Made by a program: the position numbers and the translations under genes. This document shows, piece by piece, positions 34,162 through 45,939 of a stretch of DNA of 64,000 nucleotides. Positions within the stretch are counted from its first letter, which is position 1. Every line of letters begins with the position of its first letter. The stretch comes from Leidyana gryllorum EB-2025a (lineage: Eukaryota; Apicomplexa). Location: contig JBLWGC010000126.1 of NCBI GenBank assembly GCA_048772705.1, positions 84,490 to 148,489 on the forward strand. The letters are read 5' to 3'. Below the pieces are notes generated by a model. That model had not been told where the DNA came from. It saw only the letters and a program-made list of their open reading frames with translations, and did no database searches.

Positions 34162-35072
34162 CAGAAAAAAAAATGCGATACATGGAATAGAACGCCTGCT
34201 CCATCTCATGCAAAGTCGGAGCACAGATGATGAGGGAATGTAAGGGACCGCCAAAGTCGGCGTCTTTCAACTCGGCCAGCGTCCCGCTAATGATCCGCTG
34301 TGTAGAGCTGCCCACTCTTGCAACGCCTATACCCTTGATGGATTCCGCACATACTGCACATACAACAACTATTTAACCACCAACCACCCAATTTGTGTCA
34401 AGACTCACCATCATCGAACTCCAAAATCTGCTCCACCGCCTGGTTCACAGTCATGAAACGCGGGGGTTCGTAGACCCCATTTCGCTTCATCATGTTTTCG
34501 ACCGTCTGCTCTTTGACCTTTATGTCCAGCAGCACTAATGTGTGCAAATCTGCCCGCTGATTCTCCAGAATCCGATCGACGAAACTCCTAGGCCGCCATT
34601 CCCCGTCGAAAAATGGAGCTGATACCGTCTGGCCAAACCGGTACAACTGGAGACCCGTACACCCGACCGCATTCATTATCGACGCGTTGTGAATCACTTC
34701 CACCTTGATCTTCATCTCCACTGCCCGCATGTACAGATCAGAGTGAGTTGTAGCCCCAAAGGGGTCGCCAACGACTAAAAACGCCACCTTCTCAGTGAGA
34801 GCCTCCTCCAGCATTCGATCGCACATCAATTCCACGGTTTCACGGTCCGCTTCTTGAATAGTCTTTCCGTACATCTCCTCCTGTGTAAACCGTTTTCCAT
34901 ATTACCCCCCCTGTTGCTCTGCTCATCTTACCAATTCAGACTTTTGCGAGTCAATCAATACCGACGTATATGTTTCCATATACACCTTGTCCGCGGCTGT
35001 CACAGCATTCAGCCCTTTCACCGTAATGTCATCCTTTCCGCCAAGCCCCAAGCCGATGAGATAGAGCGTCAT
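34145..35072 (-). CDS. DPH5: diphthine methyl ester synthase
   Basis: Exons 35072-34932, 34880-34409 and 34353-34145 give about 273 residues, near the usual 270-300. It begins [20 protein letters not shown], and carries the SAM-binding loop [45 protein letters not shown] and a conserved end ([33 protein letters not shown]). DPH5 methylates the diphthamide precursor on elongation factor 2. It starts 38 bp after the RPC7 stop and ends inside the cyclin start. Confidence 0.95.
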
Positions 35073-35110
35073 TCCTACAAAATATTTCCTAAGGAAATTA
35101 TTTTCCCGCT

Positions 35111-35833
35111 TCACTCCTCCCCCATATCTGCTCCGTCCATGAAGGCATCTTCCGCATCCTCGGCAGCATAATGATCAACGCCGTAATCATCGCCACCGAA
35201 GTCCTCTTCCTCTTCAGGCACGTCTTCTTCCTCTGCGTATCAACATTCACGCTGCGATCACGCTCCTTTCAGAACACTCACCCCCAATGTCATTATCTTC
35301 AGTGTCGCCACCAATACCCCCTTGCTTCTCTCTCTTCTCCAGATCAGCCCAATTGAAAGCTTTTTTGGAACCACCCAGCCCTTGACGAGCCCTTGGTCGG
35401 AAAGTGCGAGCCAATAGTTCACTAGGAAAGTATTCAGGTCCTGACAGAAACACCGCCGTAGAAAAGTGCGCTCCAGTCCCAGTCTTACCTATGGCATCCA
35501 CAATTGTTCGCTTCTGTACATTAGGATCGCGAACATCAGCTTCAAATTGATCGTAGTACGTTTCCATGATCCTTTCAGACGGTGCGTCATGGATAAAGAA
35601 CTCAGACTCATTCCAATGGCGCCGCAGATAGCGGCTGTACACGATCAGCTTGCGGTCCTCATCAGTTAACTCGGGCTTGACTTCACAATTTGGATTGTAG
35701 ATAAAGGTGTCAATGGGACGGAGTGGTTGTCCTGCTCAGACGTCAGTCCAAGTCCCAACAACACGAACTTACTCTCAGTACTGAAACCACCCCCGAAACC
35801 GCCGCGACCACGCCCTCTGCCACGGCCCCGCAT
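35111..35833 (-). CDS. POLR3G: RNA polymerase III subunit RPC7 / Rpc31-like
   Basis: Exons 35833-35773, 35731-35282 and 35232-35111 give about 210 residues. The N-terminus is MRGRGRGRGGFGGGF, the middle has PLRPIDTFIYNPN and the KKAFNWADLEK motif, and the last 40 residues are acidic (EEEDVPEEEEDFGGDDYG). This order of Gly/Arg start, core, acidic tail is typical for RPC7 family proteins, which help Pol III initiate. It is the first gene in a tight minus-strand run and diverges from the gene at 35869. Confidence 0.82.
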
Positions 35834-35868
35834 TAGCTCAAAAAAGAGTGTGCACACGATTTTTGCCG

Positions 35869-36514
35869 ATGCTGCGATGGAGCCTCGGCGTGCTCAGTAT
35901 TACTGCCAAATCAATACCAACCGACTTCCAATCCCTGATAGATCTTGGACACAAAGAACTTGATCGAATAACCACACATCACAATGCCTTCGTGGTATGT
36001 GTGTGCTGAGAGCGTGCAGCACATGATAAGTGCAGAAAGCGTTACATGAGACTTTGCGCGATGTTCCTGAGAACGATGAGCTCTTGAAGGCGCTACCCGC
36101 TCGTTTTTCGCAGCTCAAATGGGGATCAGTAGATCAAATGCTAATGAACCAGGCGCTCTACGACACCGAAGCATTACGAACCCCACCAGGTAGGAGCGTA
36201 CATGCTTAGTTTGTGTTGGAAACTCTCATTACTCGTAGAAATGAATGTGGTAAGTACGGCCAGATTTCCTTTTTCGGCCACCCATGGTCGTTAGGAGGTT
36301 GTGAGCGACATTGACCGATGGCTCCATGACAGCCACTCATCCGACGCGCTGGAGCCGTTGTGGCCAGGTGCGGAAGCCACTGTACTCCATCCCGATGTTC
36401 CGGTTTTCGATCAAGAACTCGAAGACATTCTAGTAAGTGTTCTTAGTCGATAAGTGAAAAGGCGAGCCTCAGAATCGTATCGAAACCATCGAACGTTTAG
36501 CGAAAGGGAAATGA
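35869..36514 (+). CDS. small helical protein with an 11-nt microexon (156 aa)
   Basis: Five exons (35869-35994, 36036-36189, 36239-36249, 36295-36432, 36473-36514) keep frame. The protein begins MLRWSLGVLSITAKSI, which would fit a mitochondrial presequence or membrane anchor, and continues as acidic helices (ARFSQLKWGSVDQMLMNQAL). No family is recognised. It diverges from RPC7 with 35 bp between starts, and this gap holds the palindrome GTGTGCACAC. Confidence 0.65.
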
Positions 36515-36662
36515 AAAAGAGACACGGAAAGCCCCAATCATGTCCCAGATGGTCTGTGCTATTTCTAACGCACCTCGATATTAGGTGCAACACCTGTTCA
36601 AGTAGTTAGTTCTCTTAGTGTGCTAAGTGCACACCTTTTAGCCCCTGTTGGTCTCTTAATAC

Positions 36663-37275
36663 ATGCCCACAACAATGAAGGCTGGTGACACCTCTGCTGA
36701 CGTAAGGTCGCTATCATGTTCATTCAAGCTCTCTCAGGCCCCTAACTGTGCCCCCACACTGTGCGCAGCTGGTTGCGGGTTCTACGGATCCGCATCCACC
36801 CGGAATCTATGTTCCAAATGTTACAAAGAGCAGGTGTCTCGTGGTAAGGCCAATTTGATCACTTGCGACACTCTCCGCAGAGAAGCAGTCCGATGTAATC
36901 GCCCCTGAAGTTCCGCCAGTAACTCCCCTGCCGAACTCAGCTGAACCTGCTCCAAAGCTTGAGCAAGTCGCTGCAGCCAAAGAGGAGCTTCAAAGAAAAT
37001 CGGAACCTGCCTCCGAGGTGGGAAAGCAGGTGAGTCGCTTGGGAGAAGCACTTTTTGACTACTGAGGACAGGAGGAGCGCGTCCCAGGTCGTTGCTGCGC
37101 TTGCAATAGAAGAATTGGATTGTTGGGCTTCCCTTGTCGCTGTGGCCGCAGCTTCTGCGCACAGCATCGATATCCCGATTCCCACAATTGTGATTTTGAC
37201 TTTGGCACGTACGAGAGAGGTCGTTTGGCCAGGTCAAATCCGAAATTAGTGGCGGAAAAGCTGGAGAGGATATGA
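36663..37275 (+). CDS. A20/AN1 zinc finger stress-associated protein
   Basis: Exons 36663-36701, 36738-36843, 36881-37029 and 37072-37275 give about 165 residues. The A20 finger is [20 protein letters not shown] and the AN1 finger is [20 protein letters not shown] followed by [16 protein letters not shown]. The order and length match ZFAND5/6 and plant SAP proteins, which bind ubiquitin chains and regulate stress responses and proteasome delivery. Confidence 0.92.
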
Positions 37276-37380
37276 TCGAGAATTAGCTAGGTTACCCCGA
37301 TTTGCAACTGTATTGGGTTTCATGCGCACACACGTGTGCTCCAATGGAGACAGTCAGAATTGGAATGTCACGATTGTCGG

Positions 37381-38371
37381 ATGGGAGTAGAAGCAATAGA
37401 CGCTCAGCAAGCTGTTAGATCCGTGGGCCTGGTCTATGTAGCCCATGTCTTCGGATGGATATATTTCCTGGCCTGGACCTTGTCTTTCTATCCCCAGATA
37501 ATCGTTAACTTCAAGAATCGGAGTACCGAAGGCTTATCATATGACTTTGCGACGTACAACTTGATCGGCTTTTTCTCATACTGCGTGTATGCGATCGTCC
37601 GATTCGTTACACAGCAGCGCTACGACTTGCCGCGAGCCGTAGAGATTCAAGACCTTTGCTTCGCCCTCCACGCCTTCGCTCTGTGCATACTGTTGGCTAT
37701 CCAGATCGCATCGTACGATCGACACGCAAAGCACCGCTTCTCTCAGATATGTGTAGTGTCGACCTCTTTATGTGTCCTCCTTTACGTACTTCATGCCCTT
37801 CTGGTTATCTTCGGGTTTCAGATGATCACAGCTCATCCTGGAGATTCCAGAGGTAGGCAACTCTTCAACTGGATAGTAAATGTTTCAATGATGCAATCAC
37901 AGCTCATTATGCTTTCTCCTGGTGGACCCTGACGGAATTTGCTGCAACTGTAAAGATAGTTGTAACACTGGTCAAGTATTTTCCCCAGATTCATCTCAAC
38001 TATCTGCGTAAAATGACGAGGGGAATGGCGGTCTGGCAGTTCAACTTGGATGCTGTCGGAGGGGTGCTCTCATTGGCTCAAAACGGCATCGAAGCTATCA
38101 ACTACCGTGACATCACCTTCATCACAGGTGATCATCCATGAAATATGTCCTCAAATTTCTGCACGCAGGTAATTACCCCAAGGTCTTTATCGGACTGATT
38201 GGGCTGACATACGACGCGATAATACTGCTTCAACATTACGTAATCTATCGTGCGAACAATCGGGGTGCTCAGACACTAGCTGCAGTTTCGCGGAAAGACA
38301 CCACCACTCAGCATTCGATGCCCTCATTTGAGCTTACTTTTAATCCAACGGATCTCGAGACATCCGATTAG
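37381..38371 (+). CDS. CTNS: cystinosin-like PQ-loop lysosomal transporter
   Basis: Exons 37381-37852, 37903-38127 and 38169-38371 give about 299 residues with seven predicted helices. The first PQ loop is LSFYPQIIVNFKNRSTEGLS with the following YDFATYNLIGF, and the second is LVKYFPQIHLNYLRKMTRGM with QFNLDAVGGVLSLAQ. The end, GNYPKVFIGLIGLTYDAIIL then LQHYVIYR, matches cystinosin, a proton-cystine exporter of the lysosome. The N-terminal lumenal domain of animal cystinosins is missing. A CACACGTGTG palindrome lies upstream at 37329-37338. Confidence 0.88.
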
Positions 38372-38399
38372 ATGAGGAATGTCAATTAGATGACGGGTT

Positions 38400-40757
38400 T
38401 TAGCGATCGGTCTTGGATGTTGAAGGTGATGGAAACATTGTCCAGGTACGTGGCGAGGTTCTGCCGCGGCTCAAAGGAGCACGATAACTCGAAACCTCCC
38501 GACGCATACGGAAAAGATGATCCACTACACCATCTATTGTGCGTAAATGGCTCATCCGAATGTCTTCCACGGCTGCGATGTCATCTCCCGGTGGTCGAAG
38601 GTCGGTGCCGCTTGCAACAGCTGTTTGACAACCATGGTCGAAAGGCCTCAGACTGAACGAAGGGTTTTGAGCGAATTTCTGCTTGGTGACCTCCATCAGA
38701 AGCTTCGGACTATACTCGAGTTCAGCAAACTCCGCTGTACTGCAGCACAGGTGGTCAATCTGCACAAACACTGATGTGTGGCTCACTTTGCTATTTCTGT
38801 GCCGTATATACACATGAACTCCAAACACTTTTGCTTCAAGAAATGACTGTTAAACTTATCCGCTTGTCTTAATAAGGCGCACACATTCAACGCTGTGATT
38901 ATTGCGATCAAGTAATGTTCACAAGTCTCTTTGAGGCCGTCGATTGAGAATGCATCAGCCGCGGCCAGCACTTCCAGCATTGATCCATACTCTTCAGGCG
39001 TAATCGATGGCGGATTGATTGTGCCTGAGTACAAGAACTCCAGCACAAGAGTAAAGACAGGAGCCGACCATTCGGGCATCGAAATCTGTCAAGAACAATA
39101 CGTCTGAGGTGTATTGTTGGCACCTACCTCACTCATCTCGCTCTCTTTGAATGACGAGAACATCCGCTGAAAGTACTTGGACTGTGCCGATAAGATGCAT
39201 CTATGGGCGTGTATTTTCTGCCCTCCTGCCACAGTGCTGAAGCGTAAAAGGCACCATTTATTGGAACAAGGTCAGTTAAAACTCACAATACAACATCTGA
39301 ATGATTTTTCTCCCCAACTAGTCGCTTCATTCGCCTCGCGAAGTCGCGATACTAAATTCATTGATCCAGCACACCGCACTTGCAGCCTTACCGTTCCGTG
39401 ACGATGATCCATGACTGCTGGACATTTGCGAAGATCGATCACCCAGCAGTCATTGTACCATACGCTGCCATCGAAACCCCCGACGATAAAGACATACCAC
39501 GGAGGAATCAAAGTGGCTCCGTGACGTTGTCTGCCCTCGGAAATTCCAGTGATCTCTGTGAACCTAAGCACAAGAACGTCGTAAATGATTGCAGCACGAT
39601 CGAGAACATACCGGCTCCACTTGCATCGAACAGTGTCGAACAAGAATACCGTATTGCTCCGTTTCTTGTCGCCACTGGCCCCTCCGAACACAATCAGATG
39701 GTCTTCGACCAGATGAGTGCTGTGACCTCGGACGATGGGCGGATTCACTCCCACAGTGTTAATCGCTTCCCAAGTACAGGACTTGGTATCAAAGCACATG
39801 AAGTCTGGCTGCGAGGAGGTGTTGAAGCCACCTAAAAGATAAAGGTAGTCGCCGACGACTGTCATGGTGTGAGCATTGCGAGCCTGCCAAAAGCCCTATG
39901 CATGGAAATCAGCAATGGCTGGTCCGCTTACGATGGGCTTCGGTCCTCGACACTTGGGTTGACTCCATTCATTGGTTTCCAGATCAAAGACATTCATGTC
40001 ATTTGTTGCCATCTTCCCGTCGAAGCCTCCGAACATATACAGACGATTGCCAACACAGGAGAGAGTATGGCATGCTCGAGGACCTGGGACCTGATAAGCG
40101 CGAGTATAGCCACCTCCCCTCGCGTCCTGCCTACCTGTCCTACAGCACCCGGTCGAGTCCAGGTCAAGTTGAGTGATGACGGGTCAGTGGTGCTGGACAG
40201 AATGAGAGGGCTAAGGTCGATATAGTATAAATCATTCAGCCAAGTTGCGCCGGTATGTCCACCATGGATATAGAGACGATGGCACCAAACGGCGGACGCG
40301 TGCTGATGCCCAAAATCAGTGGGTGAAAAAGCGATTGACGTCAGTCACGTACGTTGTTGCGACCAGTTGGAGTATTCAGAGTCTTGACCTCCATCCATGT
40401 GTTTCCACGCAAATCTAGAACATATAGTTCATTGAAAGCCTCCACGCCGTTCCATCCGCCAAACACCACAACGTGATGGCTTCCGATGAAGTCACATGTA
40501 TGCGCGGCCCGTTCACTGAAAGGGTTCTGGACTTGCAGGAGACGTCCTGTATCATTCGGTGGAGCAGCATTTTCTCTATCCTGAGCCTCCCAGATGAAAG
40601 TACTCTCCTCAAAGGATCGGAGTTTCGGAGCGCCGGTAAGCACGTCCGACCTCCCAGTCGGGCTTTGAAAAGAGGCCGTATCCTCATCTCCAACCTCTGG
40701 CCCATTTGGGCGTCCTAAGATATGCGAACTCACAGGTAGATCCTCCCTGTTTTCCAT
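38400..40757 (-). CDS. Kelch-repeat plus BTB/BACK protein (LZTR1-like order)
   Basis: Nine exons (40757-40353, 40302-40135, 40090-39932, 39895-39612, 39563-39392, 39351-39287, 39236-39128, 39085-38812, 38770-38400) join in frame into about 668 residues. Five kelch blades are visible (for example VVVFGGWNGVEAFNELYVLD, RLYMFGGFDGK, YLYLLGGF, YVFIVGGFDG). A BTB domain follows (SDVVFTVAGGQKIHAHRCIL, then YFQRMF), with a BACK-like helix (EFAELEYSPKLLMEV). Kelch before BTB is the order in LZTR1; most animal KLHL proteins have it reversed. Such proteins usually act as substrate adaptors for CUL3 ligases. One intron is 48 nt, stopless and in frame. Confidence 0.85.
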
Positions 40758-40906
40758 GGTGTTGAATGTGTGTGCACACGATCTGACTGCGACTTAGGCC
40801 GGCACGGTGCATAGTGAGGTAGCATCGTCAACATGAAATAGGCAGACTTGTCGAAATAGCCCAGGGGGAAGGTTGTTGGTGCAAAATTCGCAATAAGTGA
40901 TGCATT

Positions 40907-41116
40907 ATGTCTGAGCAACAGTCAAGTGGGGTCGAAAGAGCGGGCGAGGGAACTGAGGCGTTGCAGAATCAATTACAAGGTGAGCTCGTCAATGACAGTC
41001 ACGAGGCTGCCTCAGCCATACAACGGCGCGTAACGCAACTGCGGGGCGAAGTTGAGGCATTGGAGTGTGAGAACGCCGATCTGGAAGTTCAGCTAGCCAA
41101 CATTCACGTTGCCTAA
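40907..41116 (+). CDS. small coiled-coil protein (69 aa)
   Basis: ATG 40907 starts an acidic, heptad-patterned protein whose second half (VTQLRGEVEALECENADLEV) is a strong coiled coil. It ends 14 bp before the DBR1 start on the same strand, so it could be an upstream reading frame or a short independent gene. No family is recognised; it resembles prefoldin-like or basal-body linker peptides only loosely. Confidence 0.5.
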   Translation: MSEQQSSGVERAGEGTEALQNQLQGELVNDSHEAASAIQRRVTQLRGEVEALECENADLEVQLANIHVA

Positions 41117-41130
41117 AATTCGTTTGGAGG

Positions 41131-42690
41131 ATGGTTTCCGTGGTAAGGCTGAGTTGAATTCCGTTCAGCAGACTTGGCAGATAGCAACGCAGGGGTGCGT
41201 TCACGGAGACCTCGACCGATGCTACGAGGCCGTGAAAACACACGCAGAAGAGACTGGGGACGAAATCAAGTTGGTGGTGTGGAGTGGGGATGTACAGGTG
41301 AGGATATGACGGCTTGCTATCCTTATGATGTTTGACAGTCTGCCCGGAATGCGCAGGATTTGGAGAGCTTGGCTTGTCCTCCTAAGTATCGTCAACTAAA
41401 AGACTTCCACGAGTACTACGAAGGTACCAAAACTGCCCCATATCTGACTGTCTTTACCGGAGGCAATCACGAGGCGTCCTCGTACATAGACCGTTTGTAA
41501 GGCTTGAAAAGTCAGTACGAGTGGACTTGGTGTAATCGCAGATACTTCGGTGGTTGGGTTGCACCTAATATCTTCTATATGGGTCGAAGCATTGTGATAT
41601 GGATTGATGGCTGGCGACTGGCTGGTTTCTCCGGAATCTACAAAGGCTACGATTATCGCAGAGGATATTTCGAGTTGCCGCCGTATGATGAGGGTAGTAT
41701 TCGTAGCGTTTACCATTTCCGGGAGTACGAGTTGAACAAGTTACGAGGCGTCAGCGAGCCCGTGGATATGGTCTTAAGTCACGAGTGGCCGTCCAATGTG
41801 ATTCAGAACCAACGTGACAAGGCTGCCCTCATCCGGAAGAAGCCGTTTTTCAAAGAAGAAGTCAACAATGGCACGCTGGGCAACGATCCTTCCCAGCGTC
41901 TACTAGAGCAGATGCAACCGTAAGTTTTAATAGTGGAGTGTATTCCGACCACATTTCCGTTACTCTCGGCAGACGACTGTGGGTTGCAGCGCACTTACAT
42001 GTGAACTTTCGGTGCGAGTTCACGCACTCGATGACGAACGTGACGACACGGTGAGGAGCGATATATCAATGATGTTCGACTCGGATATTCTGCAGCTTCC
42101 TAGCGCACGATAAGCCGAAAGGCCGCGTATCCACTTCGTTCATTGACATGAAAAGTGGCGATATCAACTATCTGGGAAACAAGGGGGGTACAGAGGAAGG
42201 AGACAAGAAGAGAGCTCGAGTGGAGCAGACCGGTGAGACAACGCCGCCGACTATGCCTGAGGTCGACCTCGAATGGTTGGTGATCTTGAAACGCGCTCAC
42301 GAGTCGGCTCCGATTGGTGAGGACCGACAAGATCAGATGTTTTGTCGTTGTGGACGGCACTCGGACCCCAGTTGCTTGGAGATGTGTCGGCCATCATGGG
42401 GAGTCGTGGTGGATATGGCAGACAATGTCGACCGCATCATGTCAACAACATGGAAAAATGAACTCGAAGCGTTGAAAGGAAACGCTGCTGATCAAACATT
42501 GGTACCGGAAGAGGTTGAGTTGAGGAAATGGCGTTTCCGGCTGCCAGATTGGACCATTCTCAAGCCTGAAGCCCCCGAGGAGCAGACCAGATGGTGGTTG
42601 AGATTGTTGGGAGAAGACGATGACACATCCATAGAGTGGCGGATAAGGGAAAAGATGACAGTGGCCAGCGGCAATCCACTGTTAGCATAG
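41131..42690 (+). CDS. DBR1: lariat RNA debranching enzyme
   Basis: Six exons (41131-41142, 41181-41297, 41339-41496, 41542-41919, 41973-42050, 42096-42690) give about 445 residues. The metallophosphatase motifs are clear: GCVHGDLDRCY, VVWSGDVQ, FTGGNHE, LSHEWP and AAHLHV. Further DBR1 markers are GGWVAPNIFYMG, SGIYKGYDYRRGYFE and SIRSVYHFRE. The usual GD.(N/F)QA loop appears as VQSARNAQDLESL. DBR1 cuts the 2'-5' branch of intron lariats so introns can be turned over. The first exon is only 12 nt. Confidence 0.95.
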
Positions 42691-42709
42691 TTTGCCTGCT
42701 GTTGTTGTT

Positions 42710-42979
42710 TCAGTCGAGTTCGGAATGTGGGCTGATGTTCAAGCGAACGTCCCTAGGCGGAGAATGGAAACGTGGTGTCTGCCTCTGCAGTCGCGAAGAG
42801 AGTTCTGATGGGGGAAAGGGGAACGGGGGAGACGGCAAAGGGTCTTCACCGCCCAATGTGGACCATGGGTCGTTGTCAGGGCTGTCAAATTCCGTACCAT
42901 GCCCACTTGCTTTAACGAAAGCAGGAGCACGACTTCCAAACCGCCGTGAATGGATTCTACTCTCGATGATAGATGCCAT
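42710..42979 (-). CDS. possible small hypothetical protein (89 aa)
   Basis: ATG 42977-42979 starts MASIIESRIHSRRFGS and continues with a Ser/Pro-rich segment to a stop at 42710. It lies between the end of DBR1 and the end of the SPX-MFS gene. It could be a separate gene or an extra C-terminal exon of the transporter. An overlapping frame on the plus strand is equally long, so confidence is low. Confidence 0.3.
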   Translation of the reverse strand: MASIIESRIHSRRFGSRAPAFVKASGHGTEFDSPDNDPWSTLGGEDPLPSPPFPFPPSELSSRLQRQTPRFHSPPRDVRLNISPHSELD

Positions 42980-43088
42980 TTTGGATGTCAATTGCTTCAA
43001 CGGTTGGGTGGGACTCATTGAATTTACTCCAGATGCTATTGTGGATATACCTGCTCGCCAGACTCACTCTGAGCACAAACACTGACCG

Positions 43089-45915
43089 TCAGTACTTACA
43101 CAGGGGTCTTAAGGCCGGATGCAGAGTCTCCAGGCTGTCTATGGGGACAATGTCCGCGATGGTGTCTGACTCGTCCACGAGGTTGTTGAGACACCGCTCC
43201 GTTAAGGGAACCAGACTGCTCCAGAAGCAGAGGCAGACGAGGGCAGTGAGCGCGATTAGCGCTAGTGATGTATAGTCAATGGCAGTCTGGATCGAAGTGC
43301 CGCCGCCACTACCACCAGTAGCCCACAAGGCTCCGACAAGGGTAATCAAGGCGGCCCCCATTACTCGCCCAAGTGTACCTATCACTCCAATATAGCCACC
43401 ACTGTGTCAGAGAGATCTCTCACCGAACTCAGTTGATAGGAAACCCGAATTCCACAGTCCTTTTGACAGCGCCTTGGGCATCAGTTTAGACAGTAGACTC
43501 ATATTTATGGACTCCAAGGCTTGAGCGGCTATAAATAGAACAAATGCACCAGCGATATATCGGTTGGCTGTCAAGGTCCCGACATATGGAGTGACATTCT
43601 CCAATGTGAGAGCGCAACCAACCGCCAGGAATGTCATGGCGGTAATCTGCCCCCATCGATCTGGAACTGCATCACCCATCCAGCCTATGAGTATATTGGA
43701 CGGCAGAACAATGAGGCCGATAACGGCGAGAAGCAATCCAACTCGAGAGTCACTCCAGCTGAACTTCTCGGCGGTAACCAGTGGAGCGGCGGTTTGGAAG
43801 GCTTCTTGCACGAACTTGAGGCAGAAATAGATCACCAAGCACACGTAGGCTCCGGTGGTGTCCATGAACTGAGGCCACCCACAATCGCAGGATGTTCACA
43901 AAATGAAAATCTCACCGATGCCCGAGCGCTCTTGTAGCTTCCCTTGCGGTCCTCGGTGCCACTTCTGGCGTTTCCATGTTGGTAGAAAGTCACTTCCGCT
44001 TGAGACCCTGAACAAGTGCACATTTGCGCTCCAAGGAAGACAGCTTACGAATGAAACTGTTCATCTCATACGCAGCGAGGGACTGGGGATGCTCAACGCT
44101 CTCATGCAGAAGTGGTTCCAGGAGGTCGGTGCGACGCGAAGCATACTTCCGCACGGGCTCCTCGAAGAAGAGCACCGTGGCCAGAGCAAAGATGACCCAA
44201 ACAGCAGCCATGATCAGGGGAGGGGCTGTGAGGTTGTTGAAGATCCAACCGGTGTATGGAAGCTGAAGGTGAAATGATGGGGTCTCTCTCATCAATACCA
44301 GTCTCGTACCGATATGTTGGGTAACTGATTAACAACCGGTTGCATTCCCGGCCCCAGACTCATCCCCAGCGAGCCAACGGTGACTGTGAAAGGTGAAGCA
44401 ACGCTCACCGACTCATCCCTTACCAAAAATCGCTGATTGGAAGGTTCTGTCCGACATTGGTACGAAATCAGAAATGTACCGACGATTCACTGCCCGATTG
44501 CCACCAATGCCGACGAGCAAACGACCTGTTGCACAGGAGAAATTGGATAAGAGGACATCGGAGGGACACGCGGAAGAGAACGAAAGGTGAAGGCAGGCGG
44601 CCGATCTGGCTGAGTGGGTTTGGATAGACTTACCCACGAACAGCATCCATGGAGCTTTGTGGTTCAGCGCCAAGCCATACATGAGGTTGCCCGAGATTAG
44701 AACAAGTGTACAGAAGACCAGGGGGGCAGTGAAGTTGCTATTGACGAGCGACGGGAGTAGAGAGATGGCAGACCAACACTCACTAATTTGACCAAACAGA
44801 ATAACCAACTGATGCAAAGAGGGAGGAGAATGGAGTCATTGCTAGCAGCAGACCAGATATGTTCGGACTGAGGCCCACAGCTTGCGCATACTCGGCAGCA
44901 GTGGGGATGACGAGGTAATAATTAGCCATGTACAGGAAGGTGTTGAAATTATTGAGGAATAGACCGGCTGCAGACGATTGCCCCACAGGTTGCGACTCGT
45001 AGTCGATCTCGGCCTCCGCCAGCAGTTTGTAATACCACTTGGTGCTCACTGCCGTTTGCCGCGCCACCAGATATAGATCCGCTACCATGGACTCTGTGTC
45101 GCGGCGGGCGTGCACAACTCGGCTGAAATCCGCGCTAATGATCCCGCGATCAATCCATACTGACTCCATGAACCGTAAAGTATCTAATCGCTGCCACAAG
45201 AACCTGTTCGAAACAACACCAATCAACCAACCTTTCGCAGTTCCGTGATAATATCTTTCGTCCCATGGTGGATACGCAGTTCACCAAAGGCGCTCGTCAG
45301 ATTATCTGGCCGAAGTCGGTCTTTCAACATCTTGCGGTGATCGAAGTCTTTTCCCGCAGCCATCTCGTCCCCTTTCAACAATAGTCGGCGCACGGCTTCG
45401 GCATTGAGTTCCATGAAAATCAACACATCTGTCAGGTTCTTCACCAGCTGTTTACAACCCATATCTGCTCCAACAATCTCAACAACAGAACATCGTGTAG
45501 GGATGCTCACAAATGCTCCGGAAAGTGGTCGGAGAGAGGAACTTCCAATTGGCCCGAATGGTTTCAAGGCCTCGTTTCACGTCAATGAGCTCGTTGTTGT
45601 AACATGTCGCGGCTCGTGATATCTCGAAGTCTAGACATTATTCGCCTCCTAACCATCTCATCCCAACAGCTTACCCAGTTGCCGCATAAAGTGGTCCACG
45701 CGACTCGATGGTGCTGTGACTCACTGATCGACCGTGTCACTTTGTGTCGGGTGCTTACTATCTTTATCACGAGCTATACTTCGAAGCAGATCCTTCAACC
45801 TGCAACCCAACCTCGGTACCAGCCTCACCGCTCCAACTCACCGAGCATACTCAATATAGAAGCCTTTCCACCGAGGCACCGCATGAGCCTCGAGCAGTTC
45901 CTCATACCTCACCAT
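43089..45915 (-). CDS. SPX-MFS transporter (vacuolar phosphate transporter-like)
   Basis: The first three exons are 45915-45842, 45799-45759 and 45713-45675; several more follow. The N-terminus is an SPX domain: a start with VPRWKGFYIEYARLKDLL, then FMRQLDFEISRAATCY and KQLVKNLTDVLIFMELNAEA. SPX domains sense inositol pyrophosphates. The C-terminal two thirds are a major facilitator transporter (NNFNTFLYMANYYLVIPTAA, SPNISGLLLAMTPFSSL, then SWSDSRVGLLLAVIGLIVLP). The pairing matches PHT5/VPT vacuolar phosphate carriers. The junction near 45225 is not fully resolved and may use a non-standard donor. The start is 24 bp from the divergent PIG-H start. Confidence 0.85.
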
Positions 45916-45939
45916 CAAACCGCAAAAAACAGCACGTCT

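Noticed and set aside
45604-45939. Upstream in-frame extension of PIG-H
   Set aside because: The opposite strand encodes the SPX exons with correct splice sites and a strong domain match.
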